Shown: positions 10,728-22,020 of the stretch, piece after piece | How positions within the stretch are numbered: the stretch's first letter is position 1 | Layout of the letters: each line of letters opens with the position of its first letter | Assembly: GCA_977006965.1 (NCBI GenBank) | Contig: OZ345371.1 | Location: 2,294,001-2,358,000, forward strand | Direction of reading: 5' to 3' | Length of the DNA: 64,000 nt | Source: Phymatolithon calcareum | Taxonomy: Eukaryota; Rhodophyta; Florideophyceae; Hapalidiales | Notes under the pieces: model-generated | What the model was told of the DNA's origin: nothing | The model's input: only the letters and a program-made list of their open reading frames with translations | Databases searched by the model: none | Translations under genes and position numbers: made by a program

Positions 10728-12632
10728 CTAGTGTCTATTTTACGAATCCGCTCAATTGAGGGGCGATTTGAAAGCTCGAAAAAATCCACAATACTACCTT
10801 AAATTCGCTTCGTTCGGCGCTAGCAACGAAAATATGTTGGTCACTCAGAAGTACCAGACCTGCCATTCCAGGAGAAAAACACTGGCCGCGCGCGGTCGGT
10901 ACATCAGTACACACCAAGGCAGCATCGGTAAGCGGTCTCGCAGCGTGTTCCAGACTATGCGGAGCCTTTTCGATGTCAAAAAGATGAGTGGTATGGTTCA
11001 GAATGTACTCGGGGAAAAATCAATGGTGGCACGAGCATGTCACATCGCTTGAAAGGGTTTCTGATTCGTCATCTATTCAAGAAGACTAAGATTAAGACAG
11101 TCAATATTGTCAACGTCAAGGCAAAGAATGCTGACGATGACATTTCAGACGCTCAGCAGCTTGAACCGAGCCAACACCGGCAAAAGCGCGGTACCGCCCA
11201 GGCCTGCTTACAGTGTTCATTCTTGCCAATCTTCATCGCGAAACGCCTGTTTATCGTCTACAGTCGCGATCACATGCTCCTCAGAAGGACACACAAGCTT
11301 CGATACAACCTTCAGGAGCTCTAAACGCCCTCTTCCGAGCTCTCTCGCCTAAGTCTTACTGGGCCCTTGGGACCAACCATCGCACTGCGAACTTGATGTC
11401 ATCACGCCCGACCGCGAGCAGAATACTAGCGCTCATTGGGTGCCAAGGTACGAGCGGAAAGTTCTATGTCCGTTTTAGGGACGATGTTGCTCTCAGTTTT
11501 GGAAACTTCGCACTCTAAACGGAGACTTCTTATCCGAGAATTGTGGTACTGGACTTCATTCGAAGTACGATTCCGTGGTGACGATGTTTCCCCAAGTTAC
11601 CTGCGAAAACTTGCCGCTTGGACGTCCGCTAAGCTAAGAAGAAAGGGGCGAAAAGAGACTACAGTGACAGAGCCTATTATGTTTTTCGAAATACTCGTCT
11701 TCATGGCAAGAGTTGAGTTCGGCGCTGACAGCGCTTTCTGGAAGTCTACCAGGCCGAAGAAACATTTCCCCGGCCATTTTTCTTCAAAAACAGGGATGCC
11801 GTGGCCGAATACCTCCGATTGATTTCATTCAGAGTTCAATCAAGCGAATTAGGCGACATGTACTCTGCGCAGTACCGCTGGTCGCTCGGTCAAGATTCTG
11901 TCGATCCCATGAATGACCACTGAAAGCACACTATGTCAAAGAGATTTTGAAGGCGAGATGGCCCACGGAATGGCGGTGCTGCGCTGTCTTGTGGCCGCGT
12001 ATGCCGGTATAAGGCGCATTGCATGTGCGGATTCATACTTGGTGAGTGCAGACTCTGCAGATATTCAACAAGTGCGCCTATAGTTCATAGGGGTCATCTA
12101 ACTCTTCTGGCGATTTTCTCGGTTGCTAGCTGTCTGTTATTCTCTGGCGCTCATGCAGAGTGTCAGCAGTACATGACACAGCGAACGTTTTGCGAAGTGC
12201 CGGGCGAGCAACTCATCGAAAGCACTTGACACGCGCATTACTTGCTGATTTTCAGTCGCGCCAGAACGTACATTTGCATTCGAAAGCAGCGTTGGATGCC
12301 ACGCTACCCTAAGAAAAGTAAAAGGATGACTGCAGAGGTCATGATGACTACTATTGTTGTGCAAAAGAACTGCCGAGTTTGAAAATGCAAGACCTCGACC
12401 ATTGTGTGCTCCTCATGTAATACGCTTGATAGTGCCACAATATACATTAGCGACACTTCTACTGTTCGGAACTGCTTCAATAAGCATGCTGAAGCCCTCT
12501 ATGAGCTTGGCGCTGCTGATGCGCTTGATAGCGAGAAGCTTTCATGCGCAAAAAATTAAATGAATCTTGTTCCCTCAATTGAGGGAAAAGTGCCCCTCAA
12601 TTGAGGAAAAATTTCCGTAAAATAGACACTAG
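10728..12632. mobile_element. Decayed DNA transposon with terminal inverted repeats, superfamily unknown
   Basis: Outer 17-bp perfect inverted repeats CTAGTGTCTATTTTACG at 10728-10744 and, reversed, at 12616-12632. Each is followed inward (after 6-9 bp) by the palindrome CTCAATTGAG within a shared CTCAATTGAGGGGC; a further CCCTCAATTGAGGG lies at 12572-12585. The 1.9-kb interior has only broken reading frames. One of them, near 10780-10920, includes the block ENMLVTQKYQTCH, which recurs at protein level in the fragment at 27830-28115, so the interior once coded for protein. No clear target duplication seen. Transposase family not recognised. Confidence 0.7.
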
Positions 12633-13115
12633 ATAAGAGCAATAAGAGCAATTACATCTTTCATTGTGCTCAAGAAAAAATAGACCATTTCCCGTATACT
12701 ATAATGGGTACGCACAGAAGTCGAGATGGCAGTGATTTCTCAACGATTTAGGGTTAATTTTCTTTGCCTGCCTTCTGACAAGCACGTCTGTTGTTTCACC
12801 CGCATTTTATGCAGACTTTACGCTACAGTACTCGGATGTTGCATCTAGGAAATTTTGAGTCACAGTTTTTTTTGCGGGTGCAAGTAGGAATGCGTCCGTC
12901 TTTATTTGCTTTCGTGGCTCAGATTGAGCTCTATATTAAATGCCTGTGTCCTAGTCGAAGTTTCGTTACCAGAGCACTGTGGCCTTTGTGCAGCTCACGA
13001 AACGTCCACCAGAATGGCGGACGGGAAAACTCAGGATTCAAGGTCATCCTAACTCAGTCCTCTACGGGGCTGTTGTTGCTTGCACTCGACCGCTTTTTGC
13101 CTTGCCTTCTGCGAA
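12633..13115. other. Non-coding stretch
   Basis: AT-richer sequence directly right of the transposon. Nothing recognisable. Confidence 0.4.
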
Positions 13116-13271
13116 TCAATGCAGGTCTTCTTCGTTCTCCATTCGTTCTATGAGTGTCTGCCTAAATAGTACGAGCTCATCTAGCGCCTTTTCTGCTTCC
13201 AGTCTTTTTTCTCCTTCGAGGTTGTACCCTGCTAGCGTGCGTTCAAGGGTCTCTATATGCTTTCACATCGT
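13116..13271 (-). CDS. Possible 3' exon of a coiled-coil protein
   Basis: About 50 codons open on the minus strand, ending at TGA 13116-13118. The peptide is strongly helical and charged (ERTLAGYN, EGEKRLEAEKALDELV, ERMENEEDLH), with codon use unlike a chance frame. It begins just after an in-frame TGA, so it would need an upstream exon or be a relic. No family named. Confidence 0.3.
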
Positions 13272-14963
13272 CAATGCAATTACAATCCACGATAATTTGA
13301 GGACCTGAAACGATAGCTGTTTGACAGTAGTATTATATCATAATTTTATCGTCGAGGGCCTCGACAGTAACATTAACGTCATACAATGATAAATCTACCG
13401 TTGTGAAAACATTTTGCACATCCAGTGAAGTTTCAAGTAAGTTTACAACACCACCCTTCCAGTACAAATTGACCAAATGCTCGAGCACTTGGCTGCGTCT
13501 GATCGTCGTGCCCAGTCTGCTAGTTCGATCTGGGTGTACTAGTCTTTAGCCTCGAGCAGGTTATCCTGAAATGGGACCTTATTCGGAAAAGAAAACCAAG
13601 CAATTGCAATGTGCCCTAAATCTTCTATTTGGTTCAGTTACACGCGCCACGATACCGAGTGCCAGGACAATGAGTAAGCTGTGTGTTTTCTGGTTAGCAG
13701 TCTTCACTTTTGTAGTATCAAGTTAAACAAGAGTTTTCAGCGATACGGGACTTTCTGTTTGAGGAAAGATATACAAATTGAAGGGACCAAAGCTGCACAA
13801 AGAGGTTGCCTATGGGACGCTAGAAGCTATAATGACATAGAATTGTGCACGGATGGGACTCTAACGGGAAAAGCAGATATTTCTCTCCGATATGTAAGCT
13901 CAGGAGGGACAGGTGGAATTTGCAACTCGTGACTAGATCGCTTCTGACTCCTGTGCACTCTACTAAATGGTTTATGCAATTTCTCGAAATGTATAAATCA
14001 CGAGAACCGGGATGTCCTCGCTCTTGTTACTTTTAAACCAGAATCGCAGCGAAGGTCAATTTTCGTCGCGTAAGCCAGAGACCTATCCAAAAGGTCGAGA
14101 ACAGCCCACTAGGCGCTCGACCCCGCCCATCAAATTTTTTCATCCAAGTTTATTGAAAGCCCCGAAGTCAGTGCAGAGACTTCCTAAGATATGGGCAAGG
14201 CCCATCCATCATGTTCGACCACTGATTCAGAGAAGGAAGCTCAGTAGCCGCCGCAAGTATCAGTTGCTTGTCCGAGCGAACAAAACCGCTTCGGACCCTA
14301 GCCTCGACTTTTCCCGTCTTTCACAGATTACTAAATGCGGCGCAGTACACTCGTGATTCTTTGGTCGCGTCCTTTCACCCGCACTTCATCATCGCCCAGA
14401 GAGAGATAGGCAAACCCAGAGACGTTGAGAATGGAGTGCCCCATTCTTTTCTTTAACCTCCGGTCAATATACCTGGTTGACATTTTGCAAATTTTGCTTC
14501 CTTCGGCTTCGAGAAGGCATGTTGTCCTTCGCAAGGGAATCCCATGTCGTGATTCAGGGGAAGGAACTCACTATATTACAGTAAGGCCAGGTCCTTCTCC
14601 TATCTCCTTGTAAGACCTTGCTCCCGACTACTGCATTTGAAAGCGGACCTCTATTTAGAAATAGATCATCCGGCTAGCCTTTTGGCCAACTCCTTGAAAC
14701 GATTACTGTCAGGTGGGACCTCTTACCATGGTGGTATTCGCATCACGATGGAGGCTCAAAAACAAATTCTGGTGAGCCTCAATTTGACTCTGTATCATTT
14801 GATACCGATTCAAATTGAAGCTATTCAACGGCGCACTGCAAAATTCGAAAAGCTAGTGCAGGAGGTAAATTTTGCCCTAATGCAATCTTCAGTGCATAGT
14901 GTTGCTTGCACTTCGTCTGCTGGAAGGCAACACCTCCTTCACTCCCTCAACCCCTTTTATTAA
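13272..14963. other. Non-coding stretch with a retroposon copy
   Basis: Several short frames without recognisable products. A family 2 retroposon lies at 14125-14206 on the minus strand. A frame ending at 14961-14963 directly abuts the next gene's ATG, but it starts from TTG and has no recognisable product. Confidence 0.4.
14125..14206 (-). mobile_element. Retroposon family 2 copy, minus orientation
   Basis: Reversed, it reads CCTTGCCCATATCTTAGGAAG, then GGGGCTTTCAATAAACTTGG and an A-rich tail, matching the copy at 9078-9154. A 7-bp direct repeat GCCCATC flanks it at 14125-14131 and 14200-14206. Confidence 0.7.
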
Positions 14964-15692
14964 ATGAGGAAGGTCGACAAGCCCAGCTCTTCCATCCCCC
15001 GTATCAAAGACGCTTCCCGCGTCGACAAGGACGTCCCCAAGATGGATCCCCACAATGGTTGGAGTATGGACTACGTAACTCAAGAGTACCAGGTGGACAA
15101 TACAGGAAAGCCAGTTGCGATCTATTACCCATATGAAGGAGATTTCGAGCATGAGAACCAATCGGACTTTACATCGAGTTTCGATCGCATGCCGTCGGAT
15201 TCAACCATGGGCCACGGCACTGAAAGGGATGCTGCTTCTCTTGCATTGCAAGTTGCTTCTGGCGAGCTGGACGTTTTTGACCAAAACAATGATCTCCCCG
15301 AGAGTCTGCGTCTAGACGTACCGCTGGACGTTGAGGTCGAAAGCCTGGAATGCAACAGGATTGAAGGAAACCCGGTAGCCGTACTTAATGCCGGCTTGAT
15401 CGAGAGATGGAAGAATGTTTTGCCCCCTGGCCATCGAGACTACAAACGCTCTGTAGTCAGAGGGTGGGGGAAGTCGAACAGGACCGGAAGCAGGTTTTCA
15501 AAGTTGTTCATGGGCCAGAGTTGTCTGGCAAAGCCTTGCTTTTTTGACAAGCTTCCTAAAGACGTAGAGGATGACAAAGGCTGTCTTGAATATTCTGCCA
15601 GGCATTTTGAACAAGACTTGGGCGTTCCTGCTCGCGATTTGCGCACTGGGTACCAATCGCATATGTGGCGTATTAAAAACAGCGACGAATGA
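14964..15692 (+). CDS. Hypothetical protein, 242 aa
   Basis: Intact ATG-started frame with protein-like composition: a basic N-terminus, a central acidic stretch, and a C-terminal half with conserved-looking aromatic and Cys residues (for example KRSVVRGWGKSNRTG near residues 160-175 and CFFDKLPKDVEDD further on). No transmembrane segment or signal peptide. Not recognised. Its ATG follows immediately on the TAA of an upstream frame (14961-14963), so the start could lie elsewhere if the gene has an intron. Confidence 0.55.
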   Translation: MRKVDKPSSSIPRIKDASRVDKDVPKMDPHNGWSMDYVTQEYQVDNTGKPVAIYYPYEGDFEHENQSDFTSSFDRMPSDSTMGHGTERDAASLALQVASGELDVFDQNNDLPESLRLDVPLDVEVESLECNRIEGNPVAVLNAGLIERWKNVLPPGHRDYKRSVVRGWGKSNRTGSRFSKLFMGQSCLAKPCFFDKLPKDVEDDKGCLEYSARHFEQDLGVPARDLRTGYQSHMWRIKNSDE

Positions 15693-16436
15693 TATCGCTC
15701 TTTGTTGGTTTCGATTCTAAGGTTGTTTGTTTACAATGTGCACGTAAGTAGAAGAACAATAGATATTTCTATTGTAAAGCATAGCAACAGTACTTTGTCC
15801 GCTCTAGCAGCCGATACTGTGTACGCGTTCTCGGCATTAGTTCATGCTGTACTAATTAATCTAGAATAACTGGGTTCCGAGTGATATAGCAAGTCGGTCC
15901 AATGTGGACCGTTGGAGAGCTTAATGATTGTTCTAGAAACTTGCCAAGTGAATGTTCATGCCAAGGTTTGACCTCGTCGCGCGAGCGGGTGGGGAAAGTC
16001 AGCGAAAAAGTGCTGTTTACTTGAGCGATGACCTTGACTTGCTTGGGGCTCGAAACGGCTAGTTCAACTTATCGCATTATATGATCCAATTTTCAGGTGC
16101 AAATGTGAGCTATGTCAACAGACGGGCGATTGATCGAAATACAGCCTCACTGACCGGTGCGGCTCTATGGTCCATAATTTGAAGCCGAAACGTTTATTTG
16201 AGCTCTGAAGGTGGAAACTTGTTTTATCACCCCTTCAGAAATGAAGAATAAGAGCATTAAACACTGCGTCCATTTTGCTACCTGGCACGCACGCAATGGT
16301 ATACCGTTACAGTACCAGCGCTCTTCTCAGATGCACAGCAAATCTAAAACGTGCTCCAGCCTAAAGTTACGGCGGCACAAAAGCTGCGAAAATACAGAAG
16401 GGAGAAGAGAAAAACTGTTAGACTTTTAAAGTGTTG
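15693..16436. other. Intergenic region between convergent genes
   Basis: Lies between the plus-strand hypothetical gene and the 3' end of the minus-strand MATE gene. Nothing recognisable. Confidence 0.4.
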
Positions 16437-17924
16437 CTACCGATGCTTCACGTCCTTTTTCCGGAACCTCAAGGCCGGCACAGGACATTTTTTGCTAAAA
16501 TATCTCGCAAAAAGCACAGTCGCCCTTGCAAGCATAAGTACATTAAGCCCGACCCAAACATACGCCACACCGCCACCAAGCGCATGCACCGCATACAACG
16601 CCGTCACGGCCGTAACACCCGCGACAGCAATGGCAAGCGCCATGTATGAATAATCGCTCGCGGCCGCCAGCACACCGTCAAGCGCGAAAACAGCGCCATT
16701 AAGCGGCGCACATAGCGCCGCAACACGTATGCACCGCACAGCGTCATCCACTACATTCGGCGCAGCCGTGAAAAGTCGCGGAAGAGCTCGCCCAGCCAGC
16801 AACGCCACAAGCCCCACCGCGGCGCCCGCAAGGGCTGCAAGAACGATTGTGCGGTCCGCAGCAGCACGAGCGGCAATGCCATCACCCTCCGCAAGAGCAC
16901 CGGACACAATTGCCTGCGCCGCCGCCGCCAGCGAATCAAGCGTCATCGCGTGCAGTACCCACAGTTGCCGCGTCACCTCAAACGCCGCCAGCGGAGCAAC
17001 TCCTAGCGCGGCAGCAGATGCAGTTGCCACCGCGACGGTACCCAGAATGGACAATGTCCGCACAGTAAGTAGCGCCCCCGCGCGAAGCAGCGGTGCAACC
17101 TCATCCAATCTCGGACGACACCACAAATCCCTCATTCTCAACACCCCCGCACAAACAAGCGCCCGCAGCATGAGAAAAACAGCCAGTACCTGCGAAGCAC
17201 TTGTGGCAAGTGCAGCACCGGTGACCCCCATACGGCATCGAAAAATAAGCAGCGGATCAAGCGCAAGATTAGTAGCATTCGCAACAGCCGCCACAACAAA
17301 CGGCGTGCGCGTATCCTGCAATCCACGAAACGCGCCATTCGCCACAAATCCCACAAGCGCAAACGGTGCCGCAATAGCCCGTGAACGCAAGTACGCACAA
17401 GCAAGCGCAAGCGTCTCCCCTCGTGCACCGAACAGCGAACAAAGCATCGGCGCCCGCAAGAACAGCACCGAACCGGAAAGAACCCCGAGCGAGAAAGACA
17501 GATACAGCCCTGCAACAAGCGTGCGAGAAACAGCCTCCGAAGACTCGGCCCTCGCACGCGCCACAAGAGGCGTGACAGCAATGGCCAGAAAGTTGAACAC
17601 ACTGAACGAAATGTTAAGCACAATCGACGCAACCCCTAGCGCACCGAGCGCTGGAACGCCGACACGTCCGATGAACGCCGTGTCAATGATCGACAGAAGA
17701 GGATCAAGCGCTAGCGCACCCAGAGCGGGCACGGCAAGTGCCGCAATGCGCGCGTCAAGCGGACTGAGAAGGGCTGCCACGCCGGTGCCGAGCTTCGAAT
17801 GGATGCGAGCTCGGACGAGGCGGCGCGGCGGAGGGTCGGCCGATACGGCTATCAAGGAACAGAGCGCGCCAGAACGCGCTGGACGCGCAAATAGCGCCGC
17901 TGGCGCCTGGAAGGCCGCACGCAT
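16437..17924 (-). CDS. MATE family multidrug/toxin efflux transporter, probably plastid-targeted
   Basis: 495 residues from ATG 17924 to TAG 16437-16439. The core begins with ALALDPLLSIIDTAFIG, the first-helix signature of MATE antiporters of the DinF-like group, which includes plant chloroplast MATEs such as EDS5. Twelve hydrophobic helices are visible in two halves, with GFVANGAFRGLQDTRTPF marking the usual conserved loop of the first half. The first 55 or so residues are rich in Ala, Arg and Ser and almost lack acidic residues, which fits a plastid transit peptide (inference). The gene is intronless and visibly more GC-rich than its flanks. The equally long plus-strand frame opposite it is a composition shadow. 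MATE proteins exchange organic compounds for H+ or Na+; the substrate cannot be told. Confidence 0.9.
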   Translation of the reverse strand: MRAAFQAPAALFARPARSGALCSLIAVSADPPPRRLVRARIHSKLGTGVAALLSPLDARIAALAVPALGALALDPLLSIIDTAFIGRVGVPALGALGVASIVLNISFSVFNFLAIAVTPLVARARAESSEAVSRTLVAGLYLSFSLGVLSGSVLFLRAPMLCSLFGARGETLALACAYLRSRAIAAPFALVGFVANGAFRGLQDTRTPFVVAAVANATNLALDPLLIFRCRMGVTGAALATSASQVLAVFLMLRALVCAGVLRMRDLWCRPRLDEVAPLLRAGALLTVRTLSILGTVAVATASAAALGVAPLAAFEVTRQLWVLHAMTLDSLAAAAQAIVSGALAEGDGIAARAAADRTIVLAALAGAAVGLVALLAGRALPRLFTAAPNVVDDAVRCIRVAALCAPLNGAVFALDGVLAAASDYSYMALAIAVAGVTAVTALYAVHALGGGVAYVWVGLNVLMLARATVLFARYFSKKCPVPALRFRKKDVKHR

Positions 17925-19590
17925 GCTCTTGCTCCGGCCGGAGCTGGCGACGGGAAAATTCCCGGGGCGTTATTGGAGAGATGCAGGCAGGAGAATGAAT
18001 CTCGCGCAGTGTGTGTGGAAGGATTGATGCCACGTGGCATACGGGAGGAATTGGGACGGTTGGCATTCCCGCGACTTGAACAACGGGAGGCCACTTGCGG
18101 AGGAGATCGACCCTGTGTTGCGATTCGAAAGTACAAATCGACTTAACGTGACAAATGGGAATAGTTACTGCAGTAGTTTGGTTTTGAAAGAATCTCTATT
18201 GTCAGAGCTTCTGAGGGGTTCTCATCCAGTTAATACCGAGCAATATATGGCTTCTGGCATCCCGGTCAATAAATCACGAAGGCAGCCTCGTTTACGTAAT
18301 GAAGCTGTAGTCGGGAAGATCCTCTCAGTCACCAAAGTTTTCGCATTGCACCTACTGGGCAGACACGCGATGGGAAAGCGAAAGCTGCTACTTAGCAGGA
18401 AATCAAGATGCAAGACGTGAAAAAACTGAAACTCTAGATCAAGCTAAGGGAATCAAAGTCGGAGTAGGCAGCCTATGCAAAGCACTTCGGATTGCTTTGC
18501 TTCTTCTAAGTTTTGCCGGCATCCGGACACTGTACACCAAGATAAGACGATTATCCGAGACATTGTCGAACACGTGCGGGCGAGCGATGAGCTCACAGTG
18601 AACATTGCTGCAGCCTACCAATAAGCTAGCAGAGCGAAAAGCGGTACAGCTGGGACCTCCAATAGAGATATTTTGGCGGATATAGCAAAAATATCCTTAA
18701 GAGTAACGTTACCACGTTCAAGCCGCAAAAAAACACCGAACAAGAAGTAACACTCTGAAGCCGAAACAGTCAAGTGGAAGTGTCTATGGAAGAATTATGC
18801 CGACTGAGACGGCCTTGGCCAGAAGCTAGAGTTGATTGATAAGATAGTCTAGACAAATTGGTATAAGAAGGCAGGTGAGATCAGCTATAGGAAGGCAAGA
18901 CAAGAACACACAACGCCCAAACTAAAAGCAAACAAGACATCTCAATTGCCACCTTTTCTCGATTTGCCACAGGTCGCTGACGAGCAACACCTCGCCTTGC
19001 CATAGCGCGCTGGATCGGACCACGTATTCATGCACACGGGAAAAACTCCTGTCGCGGCGACACGCACCACAATGAGAGTCACCCGATCAACAGAATAGCT
19101 CTTAAGAGCTATTCCGTAGACCCCGCGATGTTACGGGTTTCCAGTCATCTTTGGCAAATGGCGGGCGGGCCTACCCCGTGCATGAATAACGGACGAGATG
19201 AATAACGGCCGAGATGACCCACTGGGTATGGGTAATACCCTTCTCTGCGAATGATTACAGTAGCGGGTAACTTGCTTACAATTTGGGCTTTAGATCATAT
19301 TATGCCATCATCAGTTGAAGCAAGCATATCCAAAATTGTAACGTGTCTACAAATAAATTGCCCCCGCCGGGAACCTGCGGGTAAAACTTTACGTAGCTCG
19401 AAGAGCGCGAGCCACGCGTACTTGCGGTTCGCCTTTTTGAGGACGTCACGGGTACGGGTACGAGAATACTCGAGTATTCGTGATGCTCATCCGTTGCTCC
19501 CTAGTTTCATAAATATGATAATCTTTCGGCATTGTTGCCATTGGTCAGATTGTGGGTGGTGAGCTCGCCTTCCACGTTTGCGTAGGCAGC
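17925..19590. other. Intergenic region with short palindromes
   Basis: No gene. Contains a perfect 22-bp palindrome at 19093-19114 (GAATAGCTCT and its complement), a tandem 17-bp direct repeat near 19185-19215 (GAATAACGG unit), and a 16-bp palindrome GAATACTCGAGTATTC near 19463-19478. Confidence 0.5.
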
Positions 19591-20835
19591 CATCATTTGT
19601 ACATGCCGCAGCGAACTGCTACCCAACAGGCAGAACACCCAGCTCGTCTGTTGCAACCAAATATCGCTGCACGCTGCACGCCTTCATGGCATGGGAGGGC
19701 ATGAGCTTCACCCTGGGCGTCATCCCGGAAGTGCGGCATCTAATGGCAAGTCTCAAGAAGCTATTCGAAAACTTCGCGCAGGGCCGTGAGCTCTTGAAGC
19801 CTTGAAAACGCAAGTCGGAGTGATGGATTTCAACACTTGGACAGTATAAGGTATTCTGAAAACGGGTTCTGACGCTATCCCGAACGAAACATCTGAAATG
19901 TTCCGCGCGCGGTTGACCTCCGTCAAGCACTGTCTCACACTTGCCGATAACATCATGGCTTGGTTGGGGGAGACGACTTTTGCAGGAAGTAGCTCAAGGA
20001 AAGGCGAGAGAATCTTCCGAAAGTTCGGCGAGCTTTGAACGCCAACACGCAAGTCGAGCAAATGGCATCCTTGCAGACACATGTCGAAGAAGCATCCAGA
20101 GCTCTCCGCTCAATCATGGACGTACTCACTGTGTGCATCAAGTGGATACCAACGCAGGACCGAAATACCAGCTGCACTTAGGTACACCATGTGTTCTGTC
20201 CAACGTCAACTTGGACTTCGACACTACGGACGCAGATAATGAATTTGGCGCTCCTGAAAGGAAATTTAACCGCTCGGTGCTCATAGGTACCGAAGTCGCG
20301 GCGGCCGCCGCCGATGCATACGGAGTGGTCGGAATGGGCAATCGCCTTACAAGGCCTGGCGCACGACAAGGAAATTCGCAATCGTTTTGTGGACGGTGCC
20401 CTCTAAATGTTTCTTGGACAGGGAACTACAATGCGCGCTGTTATGGACGGGATAACCAGGATCATGAAGAAAACTGGAGCGATATATGCAGACCTCACGG
20501 TTGAGAAATGCTCGGTACTTTCTGACTGCCTGGACTATGCGGCCAAGTGGTCTAAGGACCGCATTTGCTTGTACCTTGTGGGCGACGTGTGGTCCACGGA
20601 CGATTGCCGAATCGTCTACCGCAGCGAATTTCGCCAGCTGTTGCGATCATGCCAACAGGGTCGAATAGCAATTACTTCCCGCAGTACAGAAGCGGTGATT
20701 CCACAATTATCTCCCTCTGTGTCGGTTTTCCAAAAGCTCTATCGATCATGGGATCCGGTGTTTTTCTGCTTGTGAGACGTCATCGTGGCTTTGAAAGCGC
20801 CTGTGGTGCATGCGCTGGTCAGTTTAGCCTGTGAA

Positions 20836-21168
20836 TCCAACAAACCGGCATAAGCATGTGCTGACATCTCGGATGTGTTTCGCCTTCGTTTCAGATACCC
20901 TTCCAGAAGCCTACAGTGCCATAGCGATTGCACGTTGTACTTCCCTGCTTGTCGCCGACAGCACTCAAGATGAAGATCATGGATCATCATCTTGAGGTCT
21001 ACCGGAGGTACAGAGATGGTGACCCATGATCTTTATCTTGATTTCTGTTGCGGCAAGCACGAACGAACAGCGTACTAGTGCTATGGCACCTTAGGCCTCT
21101 GGAAGGTGTCTGCAACGAGAGCGAAACACATCCGAGATATCAACTCAAGCTTATGTCGGTTTGTTGGA
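20836..21168. repeat. Inverted duplication of about 150 bp inside the NLR-like pseudogene
   Basis: Arms at about 20836-20984 and 21022-21168 share blocks such as TCCAACAAACC, ATCTCGGATGTGTTTCGC and AGTGCCATAGC (left) in inverse orientation, at roughly three quarters identity, with a spacer of about 37 bp. A perfect 10-bp hairpin (CTCAAGATGA, 20964-20973 and 20987-20996) lies at the inner end of the left arm. Confidence 0.75.
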
Positions 21169-21948
21169 TGCACAGGCTCGTACAACACTCTCGCGTAGGC
21201 CATGGTGGTCGCAGTCAATTCGCGAAGACGGATATATCCATGGCAACATTGCTAGGCATGTGCCACTCTCAGGCTTGGTTACAGAGCTGACCTTGTTGCT
21301 CCTGGACGCTCGAGGGGCTCAATTTCGAATGAAAGTCGGCGGTATCCTGGCACTCACCATTGATTTTGAGACCTTACAGTTGATTTTGAAGGCGATCAGT
21401 GTCTTGTGGGGGAGAATATCCGTCGGACCCAGCGCTTTTTTGTTTAAATATGCAGACGGCTGACTGGTGTGAGAAGGGAGAGCGAAAATCTTCCCGGCAT
21501 ATGTCAAGAGCATTGCTGCACACATTGGAAGTCTATGTTTGCGTCCGGTGAATTCATTTTTCCCAAATTTATGTGCACAGGACTCCAGTATTGGAGATAC
21601 CCTTGCGCGCTGGTTGTCACTTGGTGACGTATTCTGCACGTGGGCACGACATTTCCGCCGGAGACTGGCCAGAGGTGGTAATCTTAGAAGCAACTGCCGG
21701 TAAAAATTTTGCAATGATTGACATGTAACATTAGTCGTGTCACCAGCATTTCTTTTGGAGGACCCAAGAGGATAATTTCGTTGTCGGACGATGAACAGTG
21801 GCTGCTTGGAAGTGGAAGACATCGAACAAGCCCGTGCAGGTTCTCGTTGGTCACAGGAATTCAGTGCTTTGCGTTGCTGTGAGCAGTGATACCAAAAGGA
21901 TATTTTCCGGCCCTTGGGATCGCACTTTTAGAGTACGGGACGCGGCGA

Positions 21949-22020
21949 CGGGAATCCAAATTAGAGAGTTTGTACAACGCAGGAAAGTGCGTTGTACAAA
22001 CTCTGTAATTTGGATTCCCG
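21949..22020. repeat. 33-bp-arm hairpin
   Basis: Arms 21949-21981 and 21988-22020 are reverse complements with one mismatch; the loop is GGAAAG. It interrupts a WD40 blade of the NLR-like pseudogene, where the second arm adds sequence not needed by the blade. Confidence 0.9.

Noticed and set aside
16729-18027. Plus-strand 432-codon frame opposite the MATE gene
   Set aside because: It is the antisense of a GC-rich, Ala-rich membrane protein; its product is Arg/Ser/Ala-rich with no domain, while the minus strand has the MATE signature and helices.
18034-18420. 128-codon plus-strand frame next to the MATE gene
   Set aside because: Starts with GTG and has no protein-like conservation visible.
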